Assembly: GCA_030512295.1 (NCBI GenBank) | Contig: JAULSR010000006.1 | Span: forward strand, 930,001 to 994,000 | Length of the DNA stretch: 64,000 nt | Reading direction: 5' to 3' | Source: Bombardia bombarda | Lineage: Eukaryota > Ascomycota > Sordariomycetes > Sordariales > Lasiosphaeriaceae | Shown: positions 47,512-60,442 of the stretch, piece by piece | Numbering within the stretch: the stretch's first letter is position 1 | Layout of the letters: every line of letters begins with the position of its first letter | The notes under the pieces: model-generated | Seen by the model: only the letters and a program-made list of their open reading frames with translations | Databases searched by the model: none | Told to the model about the DNA's origin: nothing | Position numbers and translations under genes: made by a program

Positions 47512-48492
47512 ATGACCTGCACCGGTGATCAAAAGGTAATCGCAATGGAAAGCGATAAAACAGCTGCCATTTCCACCCCCGCCAAGGTGAGGCATCGCTC
47601 TCTCTTCAACACAACACACGCGGTCAAATCTCAAGAGATTCCCACTGAAATGGCCAAGAACAAAAGAAAGGCACCACAGCTCCCACCCCAGCCCCAGGCC
47701 CAGAGCCAGGCCCAAACTCAACCGCCGCCGCCGCCGCCGCCACCGACAACGACAACGACAACGACGACGATGCCCTCTGGCAGCAACACTTCATCCGCAG
47801 CCCCCAAGGCTGCTGATACTCCTGCTACTACTACCACCGCCGCTACTACTACTACGCCCTCGTCAACCTCAAAACCATCCAAAGTGTTCGTCGGCACAAC
47901 CATCCTCCCGCTCCCCGACGACGCCAACCCCATCTGCGGAAACTGCAACCTCGTCGGCCACCTCGCCTCGCACTGCCTCGGGCCCTGGGACCCCATGACC
48001 GGCACCCTCCGCGTCTGCGTCTTCTGCAACACCAAGGCCCACCTCTCCGACAACTGCCCCGCCTTCTGGAACACCTACACGCCCTCCAAGCGCTACTCGC
48101 TATTCGAGTTCCTCGTCGTCTACCGCGCCGGAAAAGCCCCCGTCGACACGCGCATCTGCTGGCCGCAGCTAGCCATGGATTACCGTAACCATGGCGCCCG
48201 CCAGCTCGACCGCTTCCCCATGACGCGCGCCTTTGCCGTGCGCACCTACGCCGAGACGCCCTGGAAGGGCTGGGACTACGGAACCGGCAAGATGGAGGAT
48301 TTCCCGTGCGATGAGCTGACGAGGGGCTACAAGATGGTGCGGGCGAATCTGTCGTGGCTGTGCGCGGGCGAGAAGAGTCTTGGCCAGTGGAGGAGGAGGA
48401 TTCTTGTGGGCGAGAGGAGGGCGGAGAGGGCGTTTATCCGTGATGAGGAGGAGAATCTAAAGTTGATTGAGGCGTGCGGGATCGAGATTTAG
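47512..48492 (+). CDS. Fungal protein with two CCHC zinc knuckles
   Basis: Intronless, 326 residues from the first ATG; an alternative start is the Met before AKNKRKAP (47650). A low-complexity region (about 55-120) rich in Gln/Ala, eight prolines and Thr runs encoded by ACN repeats precedes two CX2CX4HX4C knuckles at 142-155 (CGNCNLVGHLASHC) and 169-182 (CVFCNTKAHLSDNC). The remaining 145 residues are conserved-looking, Trp- and Arg-rich (YRNHGARQLDRFPMTR, TPWKGWDYGTG, WLCAGEKSLGQWRRR), with no family I recognise. Zinc knuckles of this type usually bind single-stranded nucleic acid, so an RNA-related role is a reasonable guess only. There are no integrase or protease domains, so it is not a retroelement gag-pol. 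Confidence 0.75.
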   Translation: MTCTGDQKVIAMESDKTAAISTPAKVRHRSLFNTTHAVKSQEIPTEMAKNKRKAPQLPPQPQAQSQAQTQPPPPPPPPTTTTTTTTMPSGSNTSSAAPKAADTPATTTTAATTTTPSSTSKPSKVFVGTTILPLPDDANPICGNCNLVGHLASHCLGPWDPMTGTLRVCVFCNTKAHLSDNCPAFWNTYTPSKRYSLFEFLVVYRAGKAPVDTRICWPQLAMDYRNHGARQLDRFPMTRAFAVRTYAETPWKGWDYGTGKMEDFPCDELTRGYKMVRANLSWLCAGEKSLGQWRRRILVGERRAERAFIRDEEENLKLIEACGIEI

Positions 48493-49716
48493 GAGCGGAT
48501 GCCAGAGTGATGGACACTCCCAAGCTGGGAGGGGGAAGAAGGCATAAATGGATGGACAGATAGACAGATGCCGACAACTGAGCTGTGAATGGGATGACTG
48601 GATTTTATGCCCTGTGGTTGGTTATTGAGAAGTTTGATCTTCAACATCATCAGCAGCCATTTGGCCTACTTCATGTTGTTAAACATTTTTGAATAACATG
48701 GAGGTAGCGATCCTTTAAACCCCCTTTCTCATACATGAATGTGATTTCAAGTCGTGCAGGTTAGTGTGTGCCCAGTAAGTCTGATGGACAACTCTAGACA
48801 TGAGTATGGGAGAATAGTAGAGCAGATATGGCAAGGGAAGAAATGCGGGACAAAAGACAAATAAACATTACTTGATCTTTTCCAAGCAGTATCATTCATT
48901 TTCCATCCTTAGAACTGTCTACCCAGTTATAATAATGGAGCTTCATTTCTACAGCACATCAAATCGCCATTCAAGATCAAGCCATAAGCAGTCGTGTCGT
49001 TCATCTCCACCCAAGGGTATTTGTTCATTCCCACACGAATATAGCTATGTGCTCGCGATATATATCACCATTATTACACGCTCAAACACCCCGACAACAC
49101 ACCTTCACCCAGCGGATCTGGCTCACAAAGCCTTCCTTCACTCCATTCCAGTTCGTTCGTTCGACCCTCCGTCCCTCTCTCCGCACCGTCCGTCCATCCA
49201 TCCATCCATCCACCTCCTTTCCCAAATCACCCTCAACCGGAAAAGGTGAAAAACACAAGAAGCAAACATCGCAATCCTTAATGCATAAACTCCCATACCC
49301 CCACCCCCCTTTCCTGCCAATTTCATCCGGACTAAAATCGAAAAGAAACGAAAACAATCCTCTTACTATGTCTGACTAGTAAGCGGCTTTCTCCTCCATA
49401 CAAAGATATAATACGGCTGGCGTCTATACTATACGATCTTGAATTCGGTAACGGTTCGCGATTAGTCTTGAAAAGACCGTGGTAGAGTCATTCTCATCCA
49501 ATGATTCGGCTTATCAAGTCTTAGAAGCGATCGCGTTGGTCGCAAATGAAGTCAAGTCATCCTCTTTCATCTGAAAGAGCGCCTGAAAGGAAATCGAAAT
49601 GCTTCGTCAGAATTCGAGACGCCTCAAGCCTAGCGAGTCAAGAACGACGATGACAAGAAGACAAGACAGAAGAAGGAAAAATAGTAAACCAAGACTTCCC
49701 TTCCCGCATGCTCCTT
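48493..49716. other. Convergent intergenic region, zinc-knuckle gene to Snf1
   Basis: About 1.2 kb holding two 3' flanks. Contains a CCATCCATCCATCCATCC tetranucleotide run near 49,193-49,212 and C/A-rich sequence. No gene supported. Confidence 0.6.
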
Positions 49717-52162
49717 TTAGTCAGCATCGGCCAACTGCATGATGAGGCGGGCGGCCATGTCGAGGAAGGGGAATGGACTGGTGACCTCCTTGTCCTCGAG
49801 CAATTTGCCATCGGCCGTTTCGTAGCCGTCGACTTTGAAGTCGACTAGGTAGACGCCATGCTCCATCTCGTAGATTTGTATCTCCATTCTCATGGCCACC
49901 ACCTGGGTTTCCACGCCGGTTTCCCGGTTTACGTGCATGATAGCCTCTTCCGCCTCGCTAAGGCCAGCTGCGGACGAGTGTCTCCGGAGTTCTGAGGATC
50001 TGTTAGTTGATTCTTCTTAAGCAACAGGAAATTTAATAGCCAACATACTATCGGTCTTCCAGCGGATCTTGATGTGCCAAGGGTCCGCGGGGAGCTTGTA
50101 TAGTCTTGTGGGATCGTCCCTTGATAAGGGAAGCTGTTTACGAGAGAGGGGGGCGCCGTCGTAATCTTCGCCTTCGTCATCACCGCCATTAAACTTGTCA
50201 TAATCTTCGTCAATGATCCAACCGGCTCCAAGCTTGGACAGAGCCTTGTAGATGCAAACGAGGGCTTCCCAAGGGGCGTTCCTCGACCGGATGCCGAACT
50301 GCCAGCGGACGGGCTTGATCTTCTTTGGCGGATGGACAGGAGTGAAACCCTGGGGTCGCTTGTTTGCTTCGTCGAGACGAAGCTGGCTGCGGGAGTGAGG
50401 TTTCAAACGACGGATGGTCTCTTCTTGGTCGGCTTGGCTGCGCGGCTGGATTGACGACTCGAGCAGAGTCGGCGAGGAGCCGGGCAGCTCCACGCCATCG
50501 GCCTTGGCCTTCTCGCGCTCCATAAATACCTTGTGGTACGCAGGCAAGCTGCTGGGGAGAATGCCGACCTTACTAACGTAGGGCCTGGGCGATGTCCCGG
50601 TGCTGGTGGATGTGATGGAGCGAGCCGAGGACATGTTTGGGTCCAGCATCGGGCTCACATTTGAATCTTCCGTGAGATTTCCGATTTCTTGACCGGTTTT
50701 AGCACTTTCCAGGTAATCTTCAGGCGGGGTCACTCCAAAGGGGTTGTCTGAGCCCAGGTTTGCTTCATTGCTGTCAGGAGGATAGTCTGCTGATGCTCTG
50801 GAGTGAAGGGACAAAGATAGGGGCAGTGGCAAGTGATGAGGACAAAGTTCAAACAAGGATTGGGTTGGGATGATGGCAAATGACGAGAACAAGAACAACA
50901 AGGATGAGAAACAGTCACTCACGGTTATTTTGCATAAGTTTATTTTCTCGCACAATCATGTACGCATCCTTGATGGCCGAAGGCTCGTCGGCCTCGAGGG
51001 CCTCTTGGACATCCCTCTTTCCGTAGCCCATGGTCTTACTGATCTTCTCGGTGACCTCGTTGTGGAGCTTCTCTTGTTCCTGAGGCGGGGCATTGGGCGC
51101 AATGTCACTCACTTTGATGGCTTTATTCGGGTCAACGCCCGTGTTGAAGAACTCTTCGACCGGGGGATGCAGGTAGGCTGGCAGGTCTTTCAGGAACCAG
51201 GGGTCCTGGCGAATCTCGTCAATGGTGGCACGCTGCACGGGGTTAACAACGAGCATCTTCTTGATGAGCGAAGATGCGCCTGGGCTCATCCATGTGGGCA
51301 CCATATAGCTGCCACGAGCGATCTTTGCGAAAAGACTGGGTATGTGCTCATCATCAAAGGGCAGGCGGCCAACCAGCAAGACGTAGAGAATCACACCACA
51401 GCTCCATACATCGACCTCGGGGCCGGCGTAGAGCTTGCCGCCAATAACTTCAGGGGCAGCGTAATTGGGAGAGCCACAACTGGTCTTGAGGAAGTTGCCA
51501 TCGGTCATGATGTTGCTGAGGCCAAAGTCGGCAATCTTCACATTGAGGTTCTCGTCGAGCAGCAGGTTCTCAGGCTTGAGGTCGCGGTGGACAATCTTGT
51601 GGCGATGGCAGTACTCGACGGCGCACAGCATCTGCTGAAAGAAACGGCGGGCCTCGTCCTCCTTCATTTTGCCGTGCTGGACGATGTAATCAAACAGCTC
51701 GCCGCCGGCGTATTCGAGCACCATGATAATCTCGGTTGGGGTCTTGATGACGGTGTACAGCTTGATGATGTGGGGGTGTCGCAGCAGCTGCAGATACTCG
51801 ATCTCGCGCTCGACGCGGCCCTGCATGTCGCGGCTGATGAGCTTCTTGCGGGCGATGATCTTGAGGGCGACCTGCTGGCCGGTGCTGCGGTGGACGGCCA
51901 GCTTGACCTTGCCGAAGCTGCCCTCGCCGAGGGTCTTGACGATGTTGTAGGCGCCGATGCGCTGCTCGGTGCGGATCTTGTCGCGCAGGGGGGCCTCGGT
52001 GGAGGCCATGACGGCAGCGTTGAGCGAGTTGGCGGCCTGGTGCGTCTGGTGCTGCGACTGGTGGTGCACGCCGGACCCGTTGTCGCCCGGTCGCTTGTTG
52101 CGGCGGATTTGGGACGGAGACAGGGAGATGGAGAGCTCCTCGTCGTCGTAGGCTTGTGCCAT
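49717..52162 (-). CDS. SNF1: Snf1, AMP-activated protein kinase catalytic subunit, 3 exons
   Basis: Exons 52162-50923, 50795-50049 and 49991-49717 give 753 residues. Kinase domain about 71-323: Gly-rich loop LGEGSFGKV (78-86), catalytic Lys101, VHRDLKPEN with Asp194, DFG 212-214, activation-loop Thr227 in FLKTSCGSPNY (target of upstream kinases) and the AAPE motif. An auto-inhibitory UBA-like segment (about 355-405) follows, then a Ser/Pro-rich linker and the C-terminal regulatory domain that binds the beta and gamma subunits (RWQFGIRSRNAPWEAL, WHIKIRWKTDKLRRH, MEIQIYEMEHGVYLVDFK). The N-terminus has a short His/Gln cluster (33-42), reminiscent of the poly-His tract of yeast Snf1. Snf1 switches metabolism on glucose limitation, including cell-wall-degrading enzymes in plant-associated fungi. 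The second intron acceptor is read as CAGAG, keeping phase. Confidence 0.94.
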
Positions 52163-52855
52163 GATGTATGCTAGTCGTCGGTCCTGCTGCCCGGTGGAGG
52201 TGCTCCTGGTTGCAATGCCGTGGTGGATGTCGTCTCGTCTGAACGCGGGTGGGCGGGTGGAGAGTTGGGCCTACGTCAAGCGTCGTCCACCGGTCACCGC
52301 AGTGTGTCAGGAGTCCACCCCAAGCCACCACCCATCTAGGACTCAGCGCGGGGTCGCGCCCCAGCGGGCAGAATTTTGTGGGATGGTGGGGCTCCAGCAC
52401 ACACCGGGCAGTCCCTCCGATAACGCCCATTCAACTGTGGAGTGTGCCGCCTGTGGTCCTCTCTCTTGGCAGCGTTGCCCCTGGAAAGGTGTTTGGGTAC
52501 CTCAAGGACCTGTATGAACTTAGTTCCATTGGTTTAATTCCAAGTAGTTTGAGTAAGAGAGGAGGTTTGTCTAGACAACCGTTCACTAGTTGATATTTCG
52601 TTCTTAAAGATATTTCGTTTTTACGGCAGAAGTTTAATAATTTGACTTTGTACTATAATGGTGCTTTCCAAAGCAATCTTTATAATCCCAGCCTATTATG
52701 GATACTATGGAAAGTGAATGCTTCCGCTCAGTCATTATTCCAGGCACCTATCTGACTATAAAATTGGTCCCATGCTGCAGTCGAATTGGCTTGCAATCCC
52801 AGAAATAAAAATATTGAAACACCTGCTTTCCCGATCATAAACAATCTGTGTGAAG
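52163..52855. other. Snf1 upstream region and 3' flank of the DUF92 gene
   Basis: About 0.7 kb. Contains the Snf1 promoter and leader, G/C-rich near the ATG and AT-rich at 52,600-52,860. No other feature recognised. Confidence 0.6.
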
Positions 52856-54098
52856 TTACAGCCACGGCAAGGCGGACTGCAACGGGATACTCCAATACCA
52901 CGACGCAACTGCCATTGCGCCAACGCTCATGGTAAATGCCATCAAAAAGTTCACCTCGTTGTTGTCCAAGAGGTCCCACCCGTTTTCAATCACCCTCGAT
53001 GGCTTCTCATCCCCAAAACTCGACCTGCGGTTCTTGTTCCGCGCGTCGTACTTTCCAGCACCAGCATCACCGCCAGTCACGGCCGACTCGGTTTTCTCAA
53101 CGGCATCCTTGCCCTCACCACTCAGCAGCGTGGCCTTAACATCAGCCTTGAAGCTGGTGGGATTCGCGTCTGTCGACACCAGCACCCGCACGCCGCCCTC
53201 GCCCTCCACGATTTTCCCTGTGCGGATATCCTTGACGCTCGCCTGGAACAAACCGCCCAGAACACTGTCGAGAACACTGCCCAGGAAGCCCCAGACTGTC
53301 AGGCCCAATATCAGTGTGCGGCGCTGCTCAACCGACCACGGCGCACCGCCACCGAGCTTCCCGGCCGTCTCCTCGGCACAGAACGGCAGGAAAACCATCG
53401 AGGCTGTGACGATCACCATGCTACCGAGTAGGCCCGCAGCAAGACCGGCCAGCGAGACCGCTCCGTTGGTGCCGCGCGGTACCTTGCGCAGAGTAAGACT
53501 TGTGAGCAGGCGCGGCTCGCCCTTGGACAGAATACCAAGCTCGGAACTAAAAGTATCAGCCGCGACAGCTGCATAGTTTGCAATGATGCCAACAATGAGG
53601 ATATCACCGCCCCACGAGAAGCAGAGGCTGCCAAGGTCGTTGCCGGCGGTCGGCGAGGCAGTCAGGGCGCGTTGCCGCTCGCGCAGTTGGTAGGCATGTA
53701 GAAGGCACAGCACGGAGGCCGTAAGCGAGTTCGCAAGCACTTGGACGTGGGTTCGGGGCCCTTCACCGCCCGAAGTGCCCCTGGAGTGCACAGTGAGGGT
53801 AGCCTTGATGTTTTCTTTAACCTAGAGAGTAGGGAATAATTTAGGGCATGTCTTTCCATACAACTCTGCGACAATGGAAAAGTTGCTAAAGTCGGACTGT
53901 TTCTCTACTCACATGGGTGACACGCGTGCCGGCTAGGAAGAAGACTACCAGAAGGGCGAACGGCAGGTTCCATGGATGGATGGCATGTGCAACGGCTGTG
54001 AGGGCGGCGGCGACGATGCCGGCCGGAGTCAGCGACTTTCGCGAATGCGCCCGATAGATGAGCAACAGGGTCGCGGGGACAGCGATGATGGCCCTCAT
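52856..54098 (-). CDS. TMEM19/DUF92 family integral membrane protein, 2 exons
   Basis: Exons 54098-53913 and 53821-52856 (91-nt intron, GTGAGT donor, CTCTAG acceptor) give 383 residues. The join THVKENIKATLTVHSRGTSGGEGPRTHVQVLANS matches the DUF92 core motif. About six to seven hydrophobic helices are visible (for example IIAVPATLLLIY, FALLVVFFLAG, GAVSLAGLAAGLLGSMVIV, LTVWGFLGSVLDSVLGGLFQ), with the characteristic AADTFSSELGILSKGEPRLLT segment. A polar loop rich in Lys/Asp/Ser lies before the last helix. The plant relative VTE6 is a phytyl-phosphate kinase, but fungal members are uncharacterised, so only membrane location and family are claimed. It lies downstream of and parallel to nothing functionally related. 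Confidence 0.88.
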
Positions 54099-57000
54099 GC
54101 TGCTTCGTCCTAGCGGTCTAGTGTATAGGATAGTGAAACGAGGGCGTCGTTGTCGCTGTCGTCAAAAGTCGGGACGATGGAAAGCTGGATGGGACCTGGA
54201 AGCATGCTTACTCGGCTAGAGATGCTTGCAGTGCCACAGCAGTGCTAGGTCCCGCTACAGCACAGTTCAGATCGATGTGGGGCAGCAGGACGATGGGGAC
54301 CGCTACCATTGGGCCCGCAACAGCGAAAGGCACGTGCTGGCCAAGGCATGCTCCCTGGGCGAGAAAAGAAACGACCCTGCTCACTATTGGTCCCAAATCA
54401 ACAATGGAAGCTCACCGTTGTTCGTTCTCGAAACGAAGTCGCCAAGAACCTGCAAACCGCCAAGACATTTAAGAATTTCACAGTCAGATACTGGTTACAC
54501 AGTGTTGATACACAATTGTCTCCAGTTTCACCAGATTTCCTAACTCGTCTCTCACCTAATGTGCCATTGGAAATCTGCAGTTGCATGCCATCTCATCTGG
54601 ATTCCATGGGGGTTCAATGGCGCGTACGCAGGGATCATACGTTTTGTGAGTCTCGATCTTTTACACGGTTGCGTCGCCTGGTACGTAATCTAGATCCAAT
54701 CCGTATTTATCGTATTTATCGATTCGGCCTCATTCGGGCGAGGCGATTGGATGGTGGACCATCCCACTAATTAGGAAACTACCTCCTTCCCAACTAGCGC
54801 AAGTGGTGACCTGAAAGCTGGAATGAGACATGCATGGCGCCTTCAAAGTTGGCAGCCTCGACACAGCTCTCTTTTTACATCGACCAAAAAAGTGTCATCG
54901 CCAAATCGTCGCAAAGTTCAAGCTACAATTGAGGAATCATGCCTTCCTGCAGGCCGCAGGCTGCAGACTTGTCGAAAAATAGGTCTCAATCTAGCCACCA
55001 TCTTTCCATTTCTAGATTATTATTGCATCAGTATCGAGTTATTTGCTCTTTTCGACGTATAGGCCGAACGACAACGCGCCTCATCTTGGTCGACCTCACT
55101 GCTTCCCAGTCCGCAAAATACAAGGCAGGCACCTAAAGGTAGTTGTTGGACTTCTATTATATCTTTCGTCTTTCTATCTTTCTGTCTTTCTATCTTGGAT
55201 AATCCCAATTCCTACCTATCCACCTTCATTATCAGAATCATAACACGACCTAATATCAACCCTAGTTCATGATCATTGAGGAATCAAATTACCATGTCGC
55301 GGAACTTCTAAGCATAGAAAACCACTACCAGCAATTAATCACGCATTGATCCTGTCCTTAGCACCATTTTCATTTGTCTTGTACTCTTAGCTGCTGCTGG
55401 AGATCTCCTAATCCCTTCACAAACACAAGCCATGTCGCCAGGCACACCCCCCATCTCAATACTTACAGTCTATCTCCTCGTTGGTTGCCAGTTAAGAGGC
55501 CAGCGACTCCATGTTTCCTAACGATCATGCCCTTTAATATACCACCGCGATTGAAAAACTTTCAGTGACTGCCTGGATGCAGCTAGCAGGCCAGTATAGT
55601 CCGCTCAAACTCTACCTTCAGGCAATATTTGTTGCTATTGCGCTTTCGTTACTTCCCTTTATTCTTTCACATTTCATTTCATCCTTGACCGGCGAGAGAG
55701 TCTGAACATGTTGTCGAACACCGTCATAAACATCTGGTCCGCCGACTGGCATATCCTACGACAATGTGGATAAGGCTCAGTGCCGTACCATGCCTTGTTC
55801 CCATGATTTTGCTTCACACGTGGGGGCTGCTAGACGGCCAGCTGGTTGACCGGCATGTTCAGAACCCCCAATGCATCACAGGTCAACAGTTTGACCAACA
55901 TGCCTAGCAGGGTAGCCATTGGTGCTAACTGTCCGAAGTCGACCTCTGTGTGGTGGCGTTATTTCACCCTGCACCTACCTTGCGTCTCACACCCCTATCT
56001 TTTTGTTTGTTTTGTTCTGCCGTATCCGAGGTGCTCTTGTGACGAAATAAAACCGGACGAGCCCACCTCTAGCTTCCTAATCATCTTATGTGATATTAAA
56101 CATCAGTCAACGCCACTCAGTATCATGTACTGATCAGGATGACGATATAGCGGAGAACAGAAGCTGGCTCGCCCCTTTTCACGGAAGCCTGCGCTTGAGG
56201 GCGTCTTGCCTGATTGGCTATTTTTCTGTTTGTTAAAAAAAGGGGCAGAATGTTAGCACCTCTATTACACTACACCACCCCGCCCAAGCTTGGGTCCACT
56301 CTTTCCATTGATGTCGACTGCTGGCAGTACAATTTTCTTGACGTTTGACTTGATCTTGCCCGCGATATCGAAACGCACAAGGCCTCTTAAAGAAGTACTC
56401 CTCACTGCCCTTCAGTTGATTGATGATATAGACCGACATCATCGATGGTCTTTGGTGGATCAGATACACCACAGCCATGCTCAGGTATGCCATCGTGGCA
56501 GTTGGAGTCGTCGATGCAACTGGCGTGGACGTAAAGGTCGATTATCGGCGGGTCTTGTTGTCTCTCAATTCTGGGGCGGTATGGTCGAAGAAGCCCCTAC
56601 CCAATCAACCCCATTGCGCATCCCAAACATTTCCCAGTCTCGATAAGACTCTCACCATCATATGAATTTCCCATTTCTCTTGCCTGGCTAACCCTTTCCA
56701 TTAGCGCCAGCATTCCGTAGCTCAACCCCCTTTATCAACGCCGTCGTATGTCGTGGCTTCGGTATCGAAAGGTTCGAAATTCGTGTGTCTCCCTTGTCTT
56801 AGACGTTTCCCTATAGTACCTCCTCTTTCTCATGTCCCACAATCCTTCACACCACTTACGTCACCCGTCGAAGTCTTGGTACAGGCATCCCTCCCTTCCC
56901 ATGTTGCTATATTGATGACAACTTCCAGTGCCGACAGTCCTGTACCCCCTTCGACCAACGGCGGCATGGCGGCATCAGTGGCGTCATCCAGGCTGATGGG

Positions 57001-57500
57001 GGAGGCGTTGTTCGATCGAGTCAAGTCGTACCAAGGCGGTGTTGTCGTCGAATCCTCCCCTTTTACTATGCCATATCCATCCATATCACTGGCCAGCCCA
57101 ATATCCCTCACCCTCCTTAATATCGACATGAGGCCGTCAGCATTGGGCTGTTGGTGTTGATGAAGTTGTAACACAGCAACCAACCTACCCCCCTTGTGGG
57201 GACCTGTAGTTACAAAACTTCGATGGTGGTGGCTGGCTGGGCTGACATGCCCATTTTGGAAAAAGGGGCGCCCACGACGAGGTGGTTGCTCCATGGGGTT
57301 CTTATACTCGACAACCAAGCAAAGGGACGACGCGCGTCCGGAATCCTGCGGAAAAGTCGACTTGATTCCCGGTATATAGGACCACTTGCCTCCAGTGCCC
57401 CTCTATTCCCGTTCCAGATGGTGGTCTATGCCGGCTTGTCAAAGCCCCCAAACGGTGCGGCAGATCTTCACCTTTGTTGAACACGGCCAGGGAAGGTACA
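54099..57500. other. Left third of a 10-kb gene-free region
   Basis: Begins with the promoter of the DUF92 gene. Open frames are short, overlap on both strands and lack recognisable domains; the longest (56830-57318, -, 162 codons) is unsupported. A duplicated CGTATTTAT occurs at about 54,702-54,720. Pyrimidine-rich stretches run at 55,150-55,190 and 55,640-55,690. Confidence 0.5.
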
Positions 57501-60400
57501 GGTGCGCTATGCACCTCCGCTGTCGATGCGTCGACGTTCACTCGCTGCCCCATATAACACTCGCTCACTCTGGGGTGCGGTTGCAGGTCTCGGGCAGAAG
57601 AAGCAGGGGGCTAGCGCGATGCCGTCAAGGGAGGACATCGTTGGCTGGATGGAGGAAGAGGAGTACATGGCCCTGGTAGGTTGTCGACACTTACAATGCG
57701 TGTATGACATAATACAGCCCCAAGTCCCTCTTATCCCCAACACATCCATGCAAAGCCGGCTCGGTGACCTCGGTCTCAGCCTATGTCTCGGTGCCGACCT
57801 GCGTGCGTCGGTCATGCCCAGTCCGGGCGGTCCCGTCTGCAGTGGAGCGGCGAGCTGTGGTGGTCTGCGCCTATCATCGACTGGTTTAGCCAGCGACAGG
57901 CTGCCTCTGACGTTTCAGGCAATACTTGACGGGTCGTCAACTCAATAGACGATATACAGCGAAACCTCATCCACGGTGGTTGCTGTCGGGTCTTCAGATG
58001 TGACAGTTTTGGAGCTTGGCAAAGCGAGACAATGCCCGATGGAGGGAATACTACCGCACAACAGTATCCCACATTATAGCTCGGAGTGGAAAGAGCAAAC
58101 GAAATGGCCCGTCGTTGGGCACTTCGAGTTGGCGCTTGGACGGTTTGGCAGACAGACAGACGGGTGGCTCACGTGGGTGTGCGACCAAGAAGCGAATCCA
58201 CACCCTCATCAACCCCGCGGCCAGTTTGTTGCACAAGACACAGACTGGCTCTCTCTTTCCATGGCCTGGAATGGTATAATACTCTCACGACACAAACAGT
58301 CAAGTATTGCAGCTCAAACCAGTCAGTGTAATACACAAGCAAAAGGATGTGACGGGAGGTTCAAAGGCTCGGGGGGTGGACACACCCTGGCCGCTCGCAC
58401 ATCCTGACCCGGATCAGCAACTGGGTTATCAAGCCCTCTGCCTTAGAAGAGCCTCAGGGAGGCAGTGCCGTCGGCCCCGCCACCAAACTGGGAATGTACT
58501 CCGGAGATTGTCTAGTCTAGAATGCTAATAAATTCTCCGGGAAGCTGAACCATCTACTTCTCAATCGTGGTTCTGGGCGATCGGGCTAGGTGACATATGC
58601 CGGTAGCAGCGACAACGACGGGAGCAATCCTGGCTCCTACTTACCTACCTGGAAGTGCATCTCGTCAACTGCTGCATTAAGAGGCAGTATTCCAGAATTA
58701 CCCCTCGGTGCCGAAGTAATATCTCGAAAGATAGTGTGTGGGCAGAGAGGCCGAGAAATCCAACTACATGGGACACGAGGCAGCTCAGACAATCCGGAAT
58801 GTGGAGGAAGCATCGACCCGACGGACATGGCGAAGGTTTTTTTCTTTTTTTGTGCAGCAGCAGCAGCAGCGGTAGTAGCAAAAAGCAAGGTGCAAGGTCA
58901 CCATGGCTTATTTACTGTGTTTTAGCCGAAAGACCAGACGGCGTCCGAAAAAATGTCTCCCCGGTAACAATATCAGATGGTTCCTATACAAAGGTCCTGT
59001 GTATACGAAAGCAGGAAAACAGTCTAAGGAAACATGTATCAGGCCAAAACCAAGTAAAAGAGAGCGTCCGTCCGCACCAACATGGGCTTTGGTACTTACC
59101 GTAGAATGCAGCCTACGGGAGGATGTCTCAGATATTGACTGTTTTGACGCCGAAACGGGTAAGGAGGATGGCTGACATGTTGACTTTCCACGGATTCCCT
59201 GTAAATTGGATACCCGATTGTCCGAGTGGGTTGGTTGCAAGAAGAGTCGATCCTCTGCAAAAGACAAAGCACTGATATTACGTCTAACACTAACAAACTA
59301 TCTTGCTATCATCTGTAGTGCGAGTATACTGTGTATCGGTCCGACGGTCTTTGGACATCAGACGGATCGCTCGCGGCGTATACTCGAATCTGGAACTGGG
59401 TCTACTGCCATTAAGACAGATGCTTGTGCTGCCCCCCACGGCAGAGCGACAGGACGTCTGCAGCAGTTGAGTCAAGATCACCCAGGACTTATATTTTCAT
59501 CAGCCCTGTTGATCAGCCACCGGGGCGTGGTGGTTTGAGCTGGGGTTTGCCAAAGCAAGCAGCAAAATAGCAGATGGTTGGGGGGCTACCAAACCGTCAA
59601 TCAAATCGGCAACATCAGTTGGTCGGGTAAAAGCAGACTCTTTGGTACCCGATTGGCAGCGATCTTGACATATCCTGGGCCTCGGAGTCTAGCCTGGCCT
59701 GGCCTGGTTTGATCTGACATGATTTGGTGAAAGAGCAGTAGAAGAAAGGGGGGGAAGAGATTTACTAGTCAGACGTCAGTCTCGGCCAGCATTGACCTCA
59801 CATCAATCGGATGATTCCCCTGACCGGAACCCAATCCGCGGCGGACGATCGACAGTGAAGCTTCTGACACTCCAACACTCTCGGCTTGGGGTATCCGACG
59901 GACGGTCAGTCAGTCATTCACCAAGTCAAGTCCGATGAAAATGGTGCCCATGACAGACAGCGGCGCAACAGGCCGAAGGAAGACCTCAAGAGCGACTACG
60001 AGTTACCTACCCAGTATTGCTTCCCATTGTTTGCTTCGCGGATGCATTCCAGCAGGGAAAGGGGACCGACAATAAAAAAGCAGTTACGCAAGCCAAGAGA
60101 GCAGTTTCTTGTCGTCCTGAGGGCGGTTGGCTCAACTTGCTGGGAGCTTGCCTATCACAGGTTGGGGGGGGTTACATTGAGATGCCAAGCCCCTTTCAAC
60201 GGGAAAGGCTTGATATGCAAGGCCCGGTCGAAGGCGGCGTTCGTCGGCGATGGCTCATGCCCGAAAAACAGGTTCGTGCAACCCTCCTCGGCGGTAATTG
60301 GCTCGACGTGGTACAATCTGGACCGAAGCCAACCCCCGAAGGGTGAAAAGTCGATGGTCGTTCCAGCTTTCAAGTAACCCCATCCACCCACTCCCCAAGC
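57501..60400. other. Middle third of the gene-free region
   Basis: No supported gene. A 148-codon plus frame (57502-57948) and a 163-codon plus frame (59886-60377) were examined and not accepted. At 58,837-58,869 a T-rich tract runs into GTGCAG and a CAG repeat, resembling a strong 3' splice site; whether a transcript uses it is unknown. Confidence 0.45.
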
Positions 60401-60442
60401 GGGATGACGGAGCACGGAGCCGCATTGCATGGGTCTGTCACA

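Noticed and set aside
47512..48492. Retroelement gag origin for the zinc-knuckle protein
   Set aside because: No reverse transcriptase, protease, integrase or terminal repeats nearby; the gene is single and intact.
56830..57318. 162-codon minus-strand open frame in the gene-free region
   Set aside because: No domain or plausible splice partners found; Thr/Pro-rich composition is not specific.
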